Below, one piece after another: positions 42,361-51,350 of a stretch of 64,000 nt of DNA. Numbering within the stretch: the stretch's first letter is position 1; every line of letters begins with the position of its first letter. The stretch comes from Aminobacter ciceronei. GTDB taxonomy: Bacteria; Pseudomonadota; Alphaproteobacteria; Rhizobiales; Rhizobiaceae. A program made the position numbers and the translations under genes. Location of the stretch: NCBI RefSeq assembly GCF_014138625.1, contig NZ_JACJHY010000008.1, forward strand, positions 1 to 64,000. The letters run 5' to 3'. The notes below the pieces were generated by a model. It had not been told where the DNA came from, made no database searches, and saw only the letters and a program-made list of their open reading frames with translations.

Positions 42361-44196
42361 TCAGTACACCCGCGCCTTGGGTGCGATCTTGGCCAGGGAG
42401 ATGCCGCCGTCTTCTTCCTTGAGCAGCGGCTCGGTGTGCACCGGCCGGTAGGTCAGCGTCACCTTGCCGTCCTCGGCGACGTGGGCCAGCGTGTGCTGGC
42501 GCCAATTCTCGTCGTCACGGGCCGAGAAGTCCTCGCGGGCATGCGCGCCACGGCTTTCCTTGCGTGCTTCCGCGCCATAGACGGTTGCGATGGCGTTCGA
42601 CATCAGGTTTTCGAGCTCCAGCGTCTCCACCAGGTCCGAGTTCCAGATCATCGAGCGGTCGAAGACCTTGATGTCCTTCATCTCGCCCCAGATCTCGGAG
42701 ATGCGCTTGCAGCCCTGCTCCAGCGATTCCTGGGTGCGGAACACGGCAGCATCCTCCTGCATCGCCTTCTGCATCTTCTCGCGCAGCACTGCCGTCGGCG
42801 TGCCGCCATTGGCGTGGCGCAGGCGGTCGAAACGATCCATGATCTTCTCGACCGAAGCGGCGTTGGGCGACGGGATCGGCGCGTTGCGGTCGACGACCTG
42901 GCCGGCGCGGATGGCGGCGGCGCGACCGAACACCACGAGGTCGATCAGCGAGTTGGAGCCGAGACGGTTGGCGCCATGCACCGAAGCACAACCGGCCTCG
43001 CCGACGGCCATCAGGCCGGGCGACACGCGGTCCGGGTTCGCCTTGGTCGGGTTCAGCACCTCGCCCCAATAGTTGGTCGGGATGCCGCCCATGTTGTAGT
43101 GCACCGTCGGCAGCACCGGGATCGGCTCGCGGGTCACGTCGACACCGGCGAAGATCTTCGCCGACTCGGAAATGCCGGGCAGGCGTTCATGCAGGACCGC
43201 CGGATCGAGGTGGTCGAGATGCAGGAAGATGTGGTCCTTGTTCTTGCCGACGCCGCGACCGTCGCGGATCTCCAGCGTCATGCAGCGCGAAACCACGTCG
43301 CGCGATGCCAGGTCCTTGGCCGATGGTGCGTAGCGCTCCATGAAGCGCTCGCCTTCGGAGTTGACGAGATAACCGCCCTCGCCACGCGCGCCTTCGGTGA
43401 TCAGGCAGCCCGAACCATAGATGCCGGTCGGGTGGAACTGCACGAACTCCATGTCCTGCAAAGGCAGGCCGGCACGCGCGGCCATGCCGCCGCCGTCGCC
43501 GGTGCAGGTATGGGCCGAGGTCGCCGAGAAATAGGCGCGGCCGTAGCCTCCGGTCGCCAGCACCACCATCTTGGCCGAGAAGCGGTGGATTGTGCCGTCG
43601 TCGAGGTTCCAGGCCACGACACCGGTGCAGGTGCCATCCGGCTCCATGATCAGGTCAAGGGCGAAATACTCGATGAAGAACTGCGCGTTGTTCTTCAGCG
43701 ACTGGCCGTAGAGCGTGTGCAGTATGGCGTGGCCGGTGCGGTCGGCGGCAGCGCAGGTGCGCTGCACGGGCGGGCCGTCGCCATAATTCATCATGTGGCC
43801 GCCGAACGGCCGCTGGTAGATCTTGCCCTCTTCAGTACGCGAGAACGGCACGCCATAGTGCTCGAGCTCATAGACCGCAGCCGGCGCTTCGCGCACCAGA
43901 TACTCCATCGCGTCGACATCGCCGAGCCAGTCGGAACCCTTGACGGTGTCGTACATGTGCCACTGCCAGGAGTCGGGGCCCATGTTCTGCAGCGAGGCGG
44001 CGATACCGCCCTGAGCCGCAACCGTGTGCGAGCGGGTCGGGAACACCTTGGTGATGCAGGCGGTCTTCAGCCCCTGCTCAGCCATGCCGAGCGTGGCACG
44101 CAGGCCGGCACCGCCGGCACCGACGACGACGACGTCGAACTTGTGATCGACATAGGTATAGGCGGAAGCTCCGCTGGTCTTGCCGTCCTTGGCCAC
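42361..44196 (-). CDS. sdhA: Succinate dehydrogenase flavoprotein subunit, GTG start
   Basis: A 611-residue SdhA oxidising succinate to fumarate, with covalently bound FAD. The N-terminal FAD loop [20 protein letters not shown] and the FAD-linking His in [16 protein letters not shown] are present. The active-site region [24 protein letters not shown] and the C-terminal capping domain are complete. I prefer GTG 44196 because GGAGG lies 8 nt upstream; an ATG at 44217 is too close to the sdhD stop region and would add seven odd residues. sdhD ends 4 bases upstream. The next gene downstream is GT25, not sdhB. Confidence 0.96.
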   Translation of the reverse strand: MAKDGKTSGASAYTYVDHKFDVVVVGAGGAGLRATLGMAEQGLKTACITKVFPTRSHTVAAQGGIAASLQNMGPDSWQWHMYDTVKGSDWLGDVDAMEYLVREAPAAVYELEHYGVPFSRTEEGKIYQRPFGGHMMNYGDGPPVQRTCAAADRTGHAILHTLYGQSLKNNAQFFIEYFALDLIMEPDGTCTGVVAWNLDDGTIHRFSAKMVVLATGGYGRAYFSATSAHTCTGDGGGMAARAGLPLQDMEFVQFHPTGIYGSGCLITEGARGEGGYLVNSEGERFMERYAPSAKDLASRDVVSRCMTLEIRDGRGVGKNKDHIFLHLDHLDPAVLHERLPGISESAKIFAGVDVTREPIPVLPTVHYNMGGIPTNYWGEVLNPTKANPDRVSPGLMAVGEAGCASVHGANRLGSNSLIDLVVFGRAAAIRAGQVVDRNAPIPSPNAASVEKIMDRFDRLRHANGGTPTAVLREKMQKAMQEDAAVFRTQESLEQGCKRISEIWGEMKDIKVFDRSMIWNSDLVETLELENLMSNAIATVYGAEARKESRGAHAREDFSARDDENWRQHTLAHVAEDGKVTLTYRPVHTEPLLKEEDGGISLAKIAPKARVY

Positions 44197-44200
44197 CGTT

Positions 44201-44596
44201 TCAGCCTCCAAATGCAAGTTTGAGCAGGGCGAAGAGCGAAGCGACGCCGACAGCTACGGTAAAGAAAGTGTTGAGCATGATGAGCGTCACCTTGAGCAGC
44301 TCGCCATGCACGTAGTCCTCGATCACCACCTGCATGCCGAGGCGCATGTGGTAGAGGCCCGAGACCAGCACCAGCGCCAGCACAAGCGACACCAGAGGAT
44401 TGGCGAACGAGGCGCGCACGGTGGCGAAATCGGCACCGTTGAGCGCGATCAAGAGGCCGACGAAGAACAGCATCAACGGGATGTTGGCGACCGCCGTCAG
44501 GCGCTGGCGCCAGAAATGTTCGGTACCCTCGCGGGCCGAACCCAGGCCGCGGACCTTGCCAAGCGCGGTGCGCATGTCGTTGTTCGAGCCGCTCAT
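44201..44596 (-). CDS. sdhD: Succinate dehydrogenase membrane anchor SdhD
   Basis: A 131-residue membrane anchor with three hydrophobic helices (about residues 38-57, 66-87, 104-128). [20 protein letters not shown] contains the His/Tyr that binds heme b or quinone in this family. Together with SdhC it holds SdhAB at the inner membrane. The first ATG is at 44596; an ATG at 44575 is an alternative. It lies 1 base after the sdhC stop and 4 bases before the sdhA GTG, so translation is coupled. Confidence 0.94.
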   Translation of the reverse strand: MSGSNNDMRTALGKVRGLGSAREGTEHFWRQRLTAVANIPLMLFFVGLLIALNGADFATVRASFANPLVSLVLALVLVSGLYHMRLGMQVVIEDYVHGELLKVTLIMLNTFFTVAVGVASLFALLKLAFGG

Positions 44597-44597
44597 C

Positions 44598-45014
44598 CTA
44601 CGCTCCCCGCACCATGTAGCCGACGATCCAGACCGCCGCCGTCAGCACCACCGAACCGACGAGCGTTGCCCAGGCGAACCTGGAGGCAGTTTCCTTTTCG
44701 AGCGCAGCACCGGTGTCCCAGACCAGGTGACGAATGCCGCCCAGCATGTGCAGCATCAAGGCCCAGGTGTAGCCGAGCAGCACCAGCTGGCCGATCCAGC
44801 TGCCATAGACCCAGCTGACAAAGTCGAAATACTCCTGCGACGTCGCCGCCGCGATCAGCCACCAGGCGACCAGCAGCGTGCCGAAATACAGCGCGCAGCC
44901 GGTGATGCGGTGCAGGATCGAGGTCGTCATCGTCACCGGCGGACGATAGATGCTCAGGTGCGGCGACAAAGGCCGCGCACGCGATGTGGCTTGGGTTGCT
45001 TGTGATTTGCTCAT
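44598..45014 (-). CDS. sdhC: Succinate dehydrogenase cytochrome b subunit SdhC
   Basis: A 138-residue cytochrome b556 subunit with three membrane helices. RPLSPHLSIYRPPVTMTTSILHRITGCALY near the start contains the conserved Ser and Arg of the quinone site, and LHMLGGIRHLVWDTG holds the axial heme-binding His in helix 2. It heads the operon sdhC-sdhD-sdhA-(GT25-DUF3052)-sdhB. GGGGAG lies a few bases before ATG 45014; a start 6 residues earlier is in frame but less likely. About 410 bases without genes precede it, which probably hold the operon promoter. Confidence 0.95.
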   Translation of the reverse strand: MSKSQATQATSRARPLSPHLSIYRPPVTMTTSILHRITGCALYFGTLLVAWWLIAAATSQEYFDFVSWVYGSWIGQLVLLGYTWALMLHMLGGIRHLVWDTGAALEKETASRFAWATLVGSVVLTAAVWIVGYMVRGA

Positions 45015-45427
45015 GGCTCCCCCGGTCTGCATCCGAGCGTGGCTATGTTTGAATACGGCGCCGTCGCACCGTTTTGCGACGTCGGACTGCGCGCTTTCTA
45101 AAGCTCTTTTTGCACCGCGTCAAAGTCAGAAAACCGTTCTGGCGCACCTATTTAGTCGCATCACGGCTTCAATCGATTGAACAAATGCCGCCACTACCCC
45201 AGTGGGTGAGTCGTCACCAGACGTGCCGACGAAACAGGCAATGACGGCATCCCCCATCGGGACGATATCAGGCTACCCGTTCGTTGGCTTGGACAGGCTG
45301 CAGGCATATCAGCGCAACAGAAAATTAACCATGTTTGTTAATCTTTTCCGTCCAAGCAGACGCCAAGCCTTAACAATGATTAAGAAACGGTTAATCTCCG
45401 GTTCGATCGAACAGGGAGATTTGCCCG
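45015..45427. promoter_or_regulatory. Shared intergenic control region of sdhC and the secreted protein
   Basis: About 410 bases between divergent genes, AT-rich at the right end (45325-45400). It must hold the sdhC promoter on the minus strand. TTAA words recur at 45325-45400, including TTAACCATGTTTGTTAA (N9) and TTAAGAAACGGTTAA (N7); only the latter has canonical CtrA spacing. No gene is seen inside. Confidence 0.55.
45380..45394 (+). promoter_or_regulatory. Putative CtrA-binding box upstream of the secreted protein
   Basis: TTAA-GAAACGG-TTAA has the exact N7 spacing of the CtrA consensus and lies 34-48 bases upstream of the ATG at 45428, near where the -35 region would be. It is in a cluster of three or four TTAA words. 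Experimental support is lacking. Confidence 0.45.
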
Positions 45428-45778
45428 ATGCGTCCCGCACTGGCTTTGACCACATTTGCGTCTTTCATGCTTGCCGCCGGCGTCGCGCTGACCTCTCCGG
45501 CCGCCGCAGGAGGCAGCCACGACCGCGTTTATGCCGATTCGTTCGGCAACCTGATCGTCGAGAGCACCACTGGCTACAAGCGCATCATCGTCGGCGAGGG
45601 CGCTTCGGCCCGCAAGCTCGCAGCCTACACCGGTTCGACCGGACCGAAGGTCGTCTATCTCGACGGCCCCAGCGCGCAGCGCCACTGCTACCGCCCGCCC
45701 ATGCTGCTCAAGGGCCGCAGCTACATGTATGGTTTCTCCGAAGGTGAAATCCCGCAGCCCGGCCTGGTCTGCCGCTGA
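45428..45778 (+). CDS. Small secreted hypothetical protein
   Basis: A 116-residue exported protein with signal peptide MRPALALTTFASFMLAAGVALTSPAAAG (cleavage near residue 27). The mature part is short, basic, and rich in Gly, Tyr and Ser, with one pair of Cys (C87 in RHCYRPP and C115) that could form a disulfide. I do not recognise the family. AGGGAG lies about 10 bases before the ATG. A TTAA-N7-TTAA sequence of the CtrA type sits upstream, suggesting cell-cycle regulation. It is convergent with the GGDEF gene. Confidence 0.75.
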   Translation: MRPALALTTFASFMLAAGVALTSPAAAGGSHDRVYADSFGNLIVESTTGYKRIIVGEGASARKLAAYTGSTGPKVVYLDGPSAQRHCYRPPMLLKGRSYMYGFSEGEIPQPGLVCR

Positions 45779-45788
45779 AACTGCGCGG

Positions 45789-47006
45789 CTACCGGCTCGG
45801 CGGTTTGAGGCCGAACGGCACCACGGTCGAGTCCGAAAACAGCTGCACCGCGCCCCACACCCGAACGCAGTCGCGCCCGTCCTTCTTGGCTTCGTAAAGC
45901 GCTGAGTCGGCCCGCACCATCAACTGGTCGATGCTTTCGCCGGCCACCAGTTCGGCGACACCGAAGCTTGCGGTAAAGCGGCAATCGTCCGGTAGGCCAT
46001 CGATCGGCATGCCGGAGAATGCCGAGCGCGCGCCTTCGGCGAACAGCCGCGCCGAGGCCAGATGCGCGCCCGGCAGGATGATCGCGAATTCCTCGCCGCC
46101 GATCCGGCCGGCGACGTGATGACCGGCCATCGATTCGCGGATGAACTGGGCAAATGCTTCGATGACACGATCGCCCGAGGCGTGGCCGTAACTGTCGTTG
46201 ATCGACTTGAAGTGATCGAGGTCGGAGATGACAAGCGTGATCGGCAGCCCCTGGCGCACCGCGTCGCGCATCGCGCTGGCCGCCCGGCGCTGGAAGCCGC
46301 CGCGGTTGAGCAGGCCCGACAACGCGTCGGTCTCCGACTTCTGTGTCGCGTCGAGCAGGATGTCGCGCACCAGAATCACCAGCAGCATCAGCGCGATCGA
46401 CAGCGCGAACACCGTGCCCAGCGCCTGCGAGATCATCGCATAGGTGCTCTGCAGATAGTGATGCGGATCGGCTCCCGGGCCGCCGACGGCGAGCGCTAGA
46501 TAAGGCTTGGAGAAGAACTGCAGCGCGCTGGCGAAGAGCACGCCCGCCAGCACGTAGTCGAACTGGCTGAGCTGCCGGCGCGAGCGCAGTATTGTAGCGG
46601 CACCGACGGCTTGGGCGATCGCATAAGGCGTCTGGTAGGTCATCATGCGCAGCAGCGAATCGCGGGCGAAGCCCTGCGTGGCAAAGACGGCTATCGTCGT
46701 CACAACGAGAAACGCTGCCATCAGCCGCCATGCCGGCTGCGCCTCGTAGCGGATGGCCAAGCCGACGTTCATGACCATCAGCGTGGCCAGGAAGGCGACG
46801 AAGTTGGCGGTGACGATGAACCGCGTGTCTTCGAACATAGGGATCGCGAACTCGGTCCCGATATAGACGATGCCGGCGAGGTAGCAGAGCGCGAACCAGC
46901 GCGCCGAGTTGCGACGCCCGTCATAGATGGCGATCGACATGAAAGCGCCGGCCAGGAGGCCGGCAACAAACACGTTGATCGCAAGTATGAACTCGGCGCC
47001 GGTCAT
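45789..47006 (-). CDS. Membrane diguanylate cyclase (GGDEF)
   Basis: A 405-residue protein with six or so membrane segments in residues 5-225 and a C-terminal GGDEF domain. The active-site motif is RIGGEEFAIILPG, preceded by TDALSGLLNRGGFQRRA and ISDLDHFKSINDSYGHASGDRVI, all standard for diguanylate cyclases making c-di-GMP. The GGEEF version is active in many enzymes. I see no RxxD inhibitory site five residues before it. The N-terminal membrane region is likely a sensory domain of unknown signal. A start at 47042 would lengthen the N-terminus by 12 residues; ATG 47006 is preferred. Confidence 0.9.
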   Translation of the reverse strand: MTGAEFILAINVFVAGLLAGAFMSIAIYDGRRNSARWFALCYLAGIVYIGTEFAIPMFEDTRFIVTANFVAFLATLMVMNVGLAIRYEAQPAWRLMAAFLVVTTIAVFATQGFARDSLLRMMTYQTPYAIAQAVGAATILRSRRQLSQFDYVLAGVLFASALQFFSKPYLALAVGGPGADPHHYLQSTYAMISQALGTVFALSIALMLLVILVRDILLDATQKSETDALSGLLNRGGFQRRAASAMRDAVRQGLPITLVISDLDHFKSINDSYGHASGDRVIEAFAQFIRESMAGHHVAGRIGGEEFAIILPGAHLASARLFAEGARSAFSGMPIDGLPDDCRFTASFGVAELVAGESIDQLMVRADSALYEAKKDGRDCVRVWGAVQLFSDSTVVPFGLKPPSR

Positions 47007-47104
47007 CGTCGACTGCAATCTCCTTCGCGCGGATGACACCACAGCCCGGCGAAAAAGACGTTAACGCAAGGGCCGAAATACCGGTCATCCCAGAGGCTTG
47101 AGAC

Positions 47105-47134
47105 AAAAAAGCGGCGAAGCATGTGCTCCGCCGC
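47105..47134 (-). terminator. Rho-independent terminator of leuC
   Basis: GCGGCGAAGC (47111-47120) and GCTCCGCCGC (47125-47134) form a ten-pair stem with one G-U pair and an ATGT loop. On the minus strand TTTTTT follows (A6 at 47105-47110). Lies 37 bases after the leuC stop. Confidence 0.9.
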
Positions 47135-47171
47135 CTTGTCTGTTTCTGCTGCGGCCCTGAGGCCGCCGTCG

Positions 47172-48581
47172 TCAGTGCCAGTCGCGGATGTCGACGAAGT
47201 GGCCGGCGATGGCAGCGGCCGCAGCCATGGCCGGCGACACCAGATGGGTGCGGCCCTTGAAGCCCTGGCGGCCCTCGAAGTTGCGGTTCGAGGTCGAGGC
47301 GCAGCGCTCATGCGGCTTGAGGCGGTCGTCATTCATGGCCAGGCACATCGAGCAGCCCGGCTCGCGCCAGTCGAAGCCAGCCGCCACGAAGATCTTGTCG
47401 AGGCCTTCGGCTTCCGCCTGTTCCTTGACCAGGCCCGAGCCCGGCACGATCATCGCGCTGACAGTCGAGGCGACCTTGCGGCCCTCGACGACCTTGGCGA
47501 CGGCGCGCAAATCTTCGATGCGGCCATTGGTGCACGAGCCGATGAAGACGCGGTCGACCGAAATGTCGGTGATCTTGGTGCCGGCGGTCAGGCCCATATA
47601 GTCGAGCGCGCGCTTCTTGGAGTTGCGCTTGGTCTCGTCCTCGATCGCCTCGGCATCCGGCACCACGCCGGTGACGGCGACCACGTCCTCGGGCGACGAG
47701 CCCCAGGTAACGATCGGCGGCAGCTTGGCTGCGTCGAGCACGATGACCTTGTCGAAATGCGCACCTTCGTCCGAATGCAGCGTCTTCCAGTAGTCGAGCG
47801 CCATCTCGAAGGCCTTGCCCTTCGGCGCGCGCGGCTTGTCCTTGACGTAGGCGTAGGTCTTCTCGTCGGGCGCAATCAGGCCGGCACGGGCGCCGCCTTC
47901 GATCGACATGTTGCAGATCGTCATGCGGCCTTCCATCGACAGGGCACGGATCGCCTCGCCAGCATATTCGATGACGTAGCCGGTGCCGCCGGCGGTGCCG
48001 ATCTCGCCGATGATGGCAAGCACGATGTCCTTGGCGGTCACGCCTTCCGGCAGTTGGCCGTCGACACGTACCAGCATGTTCTTGGCCTTCTTCTGGATCA
48101 GCGTCTGGGTCGCCAGGACGTGTTCCACTTCCGAGGTGCCGATGCCGTGCGCCAATGCACCAAAAGCACCATGCGTCGAGGTGTGGCTGTCGCCGCAGAC
48201 GATGGTCATGCCCGGCAGGGTGAAGCCCTGCTCGGGGCCGACGATATGGACGATGCCCTGGCGCTTGTCGTTTTCGGAGTAATACTCGACGCCGAAATCG
48301 GCCGAGTTCTTGGCCAGCGCCTCGACCTGGATGCGGCTTTCCTCGTTCTTGATGCCGTTCTTGCGGTCCGGCGAGGTCGGCACGTTGTGGTCGACCACGG
48401 CGAGCGTCTTCTCGGGATGACGGACCTTGCGGCCGGTCATACGCAGGCCTTCGAAGGCCTGCGGGCTCGTCACTTCGTGCACGAGGTGACGGTCGATGTA
48501 GAGCAGGCAGGTGCCGTCTTCCTGGCGGTCGACGACGTGGTCGTCAAAGATCTTGTCGTAGAGGGTACGCGGTGCGCTCAT
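47172..48581 (-). CDS. leuC: 3-isopropylmalate dehydratase large subunit
   Basis: A 469-residue aconitase-superfamily enzyme of leucine synthesis, isomerising 2- to 3-isopropylmalate with LeuD. Motifs: [37 protein letters not shown] at the start, [32 protein letters not shown], and the 4Fe-4S Cys ligands in [13 protein letters not shown] and [11 protein letters not shown]. leuD is not in this window. The gene is followed by a strong terminator and preceded by about 290 bases without a gene. In many rhizobia leuC lies close to rplS; here a block of accessory genes separates them. Confidence 0.97.
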   Translation of the reverse strand: MSAPRTLYDKIFDDHVVDRQEDGTCLLYIDRHLVHEVTSPQAFEGLRMTGRKVRHPEKTLAVVDHNVPTSPDRKNGIKNEESRIQVEALAKNSADFGVEYYSENDKRQGIVHIVGPEQGFTLPGMTIVCGDSHTSTHGAFGALAHGIGTSEVEHVLATQTLIQKKAKNMLVRVDGQLPEGVTAKDIVLAIIGEIGTAGGTGYVIEYAGEAIRALSMEGRMTICNMSIEGGARAGLIAPDEKTYAYVKDKPRAPKGKAFEMALDYWKTLHSDEGAHFDKVIVLDAAKLPPIVTWGSSPEDVVAVTGVVPDAEAIEDETKRNSKKRALDYMGLTAGTKITDISVDRVFIGSCTNGRIEDLRAVAKVVEGRKVASTVSAMIVPGSGLVKEQAEAEGLDKIFVAAGFDWREPGCSMCLAMNDDRLKPHERCASTSNRNFEGRQGFKGRTHLVSPAMAAAAAIAGHFVDIRDWH

Positions 48582-48871
48582 GGCTTTGGATCCGTCGATA
48601 TGAAACTTGGGAAGGCTAAAGGGCGCGCCAAAGGCCCGTCGGCTCGGCGCAAGCGACTAGCTAAGTCGGCTGGTCAACGCGCCTGAAATCCGGGCAAAGA
48701 ATCGCGACGGCAGGCGCTTGTGGTCCTGCAGCACGAAACCCTTGTAGGCCGGATCTCCAAAGAGTGCTTCCATAAGCGGCTCAATACCAATCTTTTGACG
48801 TTCCGGCAATCGCAAGCTCCGCCTGGCCCAAGCGGCAAGATGGCGGAGCGTCCACGGATGCCCGCAAGCAG
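48582..48871. other. Gap between the dehalogenase stop and leuC start, no gene seen
   Basis: About 290 bases. I find no plausible coding frame or ribosome-binding site, and no T-tailed hairpin. It should hold the leuC promoter on the minus strand. Confidence 0.45.
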
Positions 48872-49765
48872 CTATACGATGCGCGCCAGCGCAGCCTCGC
48901 CGCGGCGCAGCCCATGCCGGTCGGCCCAGCCTGAAACAGCAGCAGCAATCGCTTCCGGCTGGTCTTCCGGCGCCGCATGCCGGGCTGGACCGCAGTTCTC
49001 GATCTCGAGGCTGGCAATGTTGTCGGCGCACCACCGGATCATCTCCTCCCCGATCATCAACGTCTCCATCGAACCTTCGAAGGTTAAGAGCAGCTTCGGC
49101 ACGCCGCCGCTCGCCGCCAGCCAGCGGTCATAGGCCTCGATGCGGGCAATCACATCGGCTGGCTCGCCGTCGATCGGCATGGCGCGTGGCCAGGCGAGCA
49201 GTGGCCGCCGGCTTTCGCGGGTCGGATAGGGCTTGCGATAGACGTCGAGATCCCCGTCGCTCAGCCCATTGAGCACGGTGGCGCGCAGGGCGAACTCTAT
49301 GAAGAAGTTCTCGTCCAGCACCTTGGCCTCGCCGGTGCCCGCGCCGCGAAGTGCCTCATAGCGTGGCCGGGCGCTGTCGGCGAAGTCGGCCCAGCTCATC
49401 GGACGCACGATCGTCTCCATCACGGCGATGCCGCGCACCCGCCCGGGATGGCGCGCCGCCCAGTCGAAGGCCAGCGCCCCGCCCCAGTCGTGACCGACAA
49501 GCACCACCTCCTCCAGCCCCATCGCCTCGAACCAGGCGTCGAGATAGCGGGCGTGATCGTCGAAGCTGTAGGCAATGTCAGGTTTGCCTGAACCGCCCAT
49601 GCCGATCAGGTCGGGCGCAAGCCGGCGCACGCCGTCGCCCATGCCGGGAAGCACGTTGCGCCACAGATAGGACGATGTCGGGTTGCCGTGCAGGAACACG
49701 AACGGCACGCCGTGCCCCACATCCACATAGGAGATTGTCGAGTCGAGTACGCTGATTGCAGGCAT
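48872..49765 (-). CDS. dhaA: Haloalkane dehalogenase (HLD-II type)
   Basis: A 297-residue alpha/beta-hydrolase. Key residues for subfamily HLD-II are in place: nucleophile D93 in VLVGHDWGGALAFDWA, halide-stabilising N28 (FLHGNPTSSYLWRN) and W94, catalytic acid E117 (GIAVMETIVRPMSWADF), and catalytic His263 (GPARHAAPEDQ). These enzymes hydrolyse haloalkanes to alcohol and halide. Substrate range cannot be read from the sequence. AAGGAA lies about 7 nt before ATG 49765; a start at 49789 is in frame. It is divergent from a MarR regulator over 71 bases containing a near-perfect palindrome, so the regulator probably controls it. Confidence 0.9.
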   Translation of the reverse strand: MPAISVLDSTISYVDVGHGVPFVFLHGNPTSSYLWRNVLPGMGDGVRRLAPDLIGMGGSGKPDIAYSFDDHARYLDAWFEAMGLEEVVLVGHDWGGALAFDWAARHPGRVRGIAVMETIVRPMSWADFADSARPRYEALRGAGTGEAKVLDENFFIEFALRATVLNGLSDGDLDVYRKPYPTRESRRPLLAWPRAMPIDGEPADVIARIEAYDRWLAASGGVPKLLLTFEGSMETLMIGEEMIRWCADNIASLEIENCGPARHAAPEDQPEAIAAAVSGWADRHGLRRGEAALARIV

Positions 49766-49795
49766 CTGGCTTTCCTTCCCGTCGCTCAAGTAGTA

Positions 49796-49829
49796 AGGTG
49801 CCTGTCTAATATCAATTAGTCAGGCACCT
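49796..49829. promoter_or_regulatory. Near-perfect 34-bp palindrome, likely MarR operator
   Basis: AGGTGCCTGTCTAAT (49796-49810) and ATTAGTCAGGCACCT (49815-49829) match as inverted repeats with one mismatch across a 4-base centre. It lies between the divergent dehalogenase and MarR starts and ends 7 bases before the MarR start codon. Size and place fit a MarR-dimer operator controlling both genes. Confidence 0.8.
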
Positions 49830-49836
49830 GTCCATC

Positions 49837-50316
49837 TTGAAAGAGACGATCCCGGAAAATCCGCCGCTCGGCCTGTTGCTGCGCCTGGTCCACCAGCATT
49901 GGACCCAGGCCGTCGACACCGCCCTCGACGCTGCCGGATTCGGCGACATTCGTCCGCCGCACGCCAACGTCTTCACCTTCACCCCATCGCAAGGCATCCA
50001 GGTCAGCGAACTGACCAAGCTCGCCCATGTCCGCAAGCAGACGATGGCCCAGGCGGTGGAGGAGCTGGAGAAGCTTGGTTATGTCGAGCGCCGACCCGAT
50101 CCCAACGACCGCCGCGGCCGGCTGGTCTTCCTCACGGAACGCGGCAAGGCCGTGCGCCCCATCGCCGCCGCCACAGGGCGCAAGGTTGACGAGCGCTGGG
50201 CCGAACTGACCAGCCCGCAAGAGATGGAGGCGTTGCGGCAGGCGCTGCGGCTGCTGTTCGAAAAGGTGCGCGACGACGTGACGACCCGCCCAGGCGATGA
50301 GACGAAGGCTGACTAG
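49837..50316 (+). CDS. MarR-family transcriptional regulator, TTG start
   Basis: A 159-residue MarR regulator. The winged HTH covers about residues 48-115 (QGIQVSELTKLAHVRKQTMAQAVEELEKLGYVERRPDPNDRRGRLVFLTERG), with the DxRxxR wing motif PNDRRGRLV. Flanking helices form the dimer. The start is TTG at 49837, because no ATG precedes the HTH and the product would be too short otherwise. It is divergent from the haloalkane dehalogenase gene and a palindrome lies between, so it is the expected repressor of that gene and of itself, perhaps relieved by the substrate or a related compound. It converges on the MgtC gene, overlapping it by 4 bases. Confidence 0.88.
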   Translation: MKETIPENPPLGLLLRLVHQHWTQAVDTALDAAGFGDIRPPHANVFTFTPSQGIQVSELTKLAHVRKQTMAQAVEELEKLGYVERRPDPNDRRGRLVFLTERGKAVRPIAAATGRKVDERWAELTSPQEMEALRQALRLLFEKVRDDVTTRPGDETKAD

Positions 50317-50858
50317 CCGGCCTTGCCCTTGCCCGGGCTATGCGCACCCGGCTTTTCGTCGCGTTTGTCCTCGCTGAGGTCGAACTTGACCTCGAAGCGG
50401 TGCAGCAAGCCGAGAACGCACAGTGCGAGCAGGGTGACGAAGGCCGCGATCTGCCAGAGCCCAAGGCCTGCGGCGAGGCCGATGGCGCCCGCCAGCCACA
50501 TACCGGCACCCGTCGTCAGCCCCTGCACCTCGCCCCTGCTGAAAAACACCACGCCCGCGGCAAGGAAGGCGACGCCGGCGGTCACCGCCTCGACGACGCG
50601 GATCGGATCGACCTTGGCGCCGTCCTTCAGCACCTCCGGTCCGAACATCGGCGCATGCACGATCTCGATGGTCAGCAGCGCGAAGGTCGCCGCCGCCACA
50701 CAGACGAGGATATGTGTCCTCAGACCCGCCGGCCGGTTGCGCCATTCGCGCTCGAAGCCGATGGCCGCGCCGAAGACGGCAGCCAGCAGCATGCGCGCGA
50801 CGATGACGGGAAACGAGGTGTAGGTCGGATGGCCGAATTCTTCGACGAGCTGTTCCAT
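50313..50858 (-). CDS. MgtC/SapB family membrane protein
   Basis: A 181-residue MgtC-like protein with four or five hydrophobic segments. VARMLLAAVFGAAIGFEREWRNRPAGLRTHILVCVAAATFALL is the family signature, and AVTAGVAFLAAGVVFFSRGEVQGLTTGAGMWLAGAIGLAAGLG completes it. MgtC proteins regulate growth in low Mg2+ and host macrophages by acting on other membrane proteins. Here it has no ACT-like C-terminal domain, so it is the short form. ATG 50858 is used; a longer frame begins at 50900. Its stop overlaps the MarR stop by 4 bases on the opposite strand. Confidence 0.88.
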   Translation of the reverse strand: MEQLVEEFGHPTYTSFPVIVARMLLAAVFGAAIGFEREWRNRPAGLRTHILVCVAAATFALLTIEIVHAPMFGPEVLKDGAKVDPIRVVEAVTAGVAFLAAGVVFFSRGEVQGLTTGAGMWLAGAIGLAAGLGLWQIAAFVTLLALCVLGLLHRFEVKFDLSEDKRDEKPGAHSPGKGKAG

Positions 50859-50933
50859 GGGGGCCTCATGATTGGTTCGGCTCCCAACGCGCCATGGCAA
50901 GGGTGGTTCCTCGCCCGGAACAGCCCGCTTCGC

Positions 50934-51350
50934 TCAGAACGGCTTGATGATCACCAGCCCGACAATGCCGAGCAACAGCAGGCCGACCAGCCAATGCAGC
51001 TTCAGCACGATGCCGGCAGGCTTCGCCAGCCTGGCGCCTACGAGCTGCCGCAACTGGCCCGACAGCACGCCATGCAGGCCCGACATCGCCACGACAAGCG
51101 CCAGCTTGGCGTGCAGCCAGGCGTCGCCGAAAGAGCCGAGGTCATAAGCGAGATAGAGCCCCAGCGCCCAGACGATCATCATCGCCGGCGTCGACAGCAT
51201 CGAGAAGCCGGCGCGCAACTGCGCCGCCTGCCGCGAATCGATGCCGCCATTCCGGGCCATGTGCGACAATGCCAGCGGCACTGATATCATGCCTGACAGC
51301 CAGACCACCATCGCCACGACATGCAGAGACTTGATGACGAGATAGCTCAT
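50934..51350 (-). CDS. CopD/HemJ-like membrane protein
   Basis: A 138-residue membrane protein with four hydrophobic helices. MSYLVIKSLHVVAMVVWLSGMISVPLALSHMA begins with the conserved His10 and Trp17 pattern of the CopD/HemJ family (PF03653/CopD-like), and KLALVVAMSGLHGVLSGQLRQLVG contains a second conserved His. HemJ members oxidise protoporphyrinogen IX; CopD-like ones handle copper. It is shorter than HemJ (about 180 aa), so I do not assert either activity. Its ATG overlaps the DUF3817 stop by 4 bases (ATGA). Confidence 0.75.
   Translation of the reverse strand: MSYLVIKSLHVVAMVVWLSGMISVPLALSHMARNGGIDSRQAAQLRAGFSMLSTPAMMIVWALGLYLAYDLGSFGDAWLHAKLALVVAMSGLHGVLSGQLRQLVGARLAKPAGIVLKLHWLVGLLLLGIVGLVIIKPF

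Noticed and set aside
42328-44223. Long 631-residue open frame on the plus strand opposite sdhA
   Set aside because: It is the antisense mirror of a high-GC coding gene; its translation is His/Arg/Gly-rich and matches no fold, while sdhA on the other strand is certain.
45325-45341. TTAACCATGTTTGTTAA as a second CtrA site
   Set aside because: Spacing is N9, not the N7 of the CtrA consensus.
47121-48686. 521-residue plus-strand frame opposite leuC
   Set aside because: Antisense shadow caused by high GC at third positions; leuC is complete.
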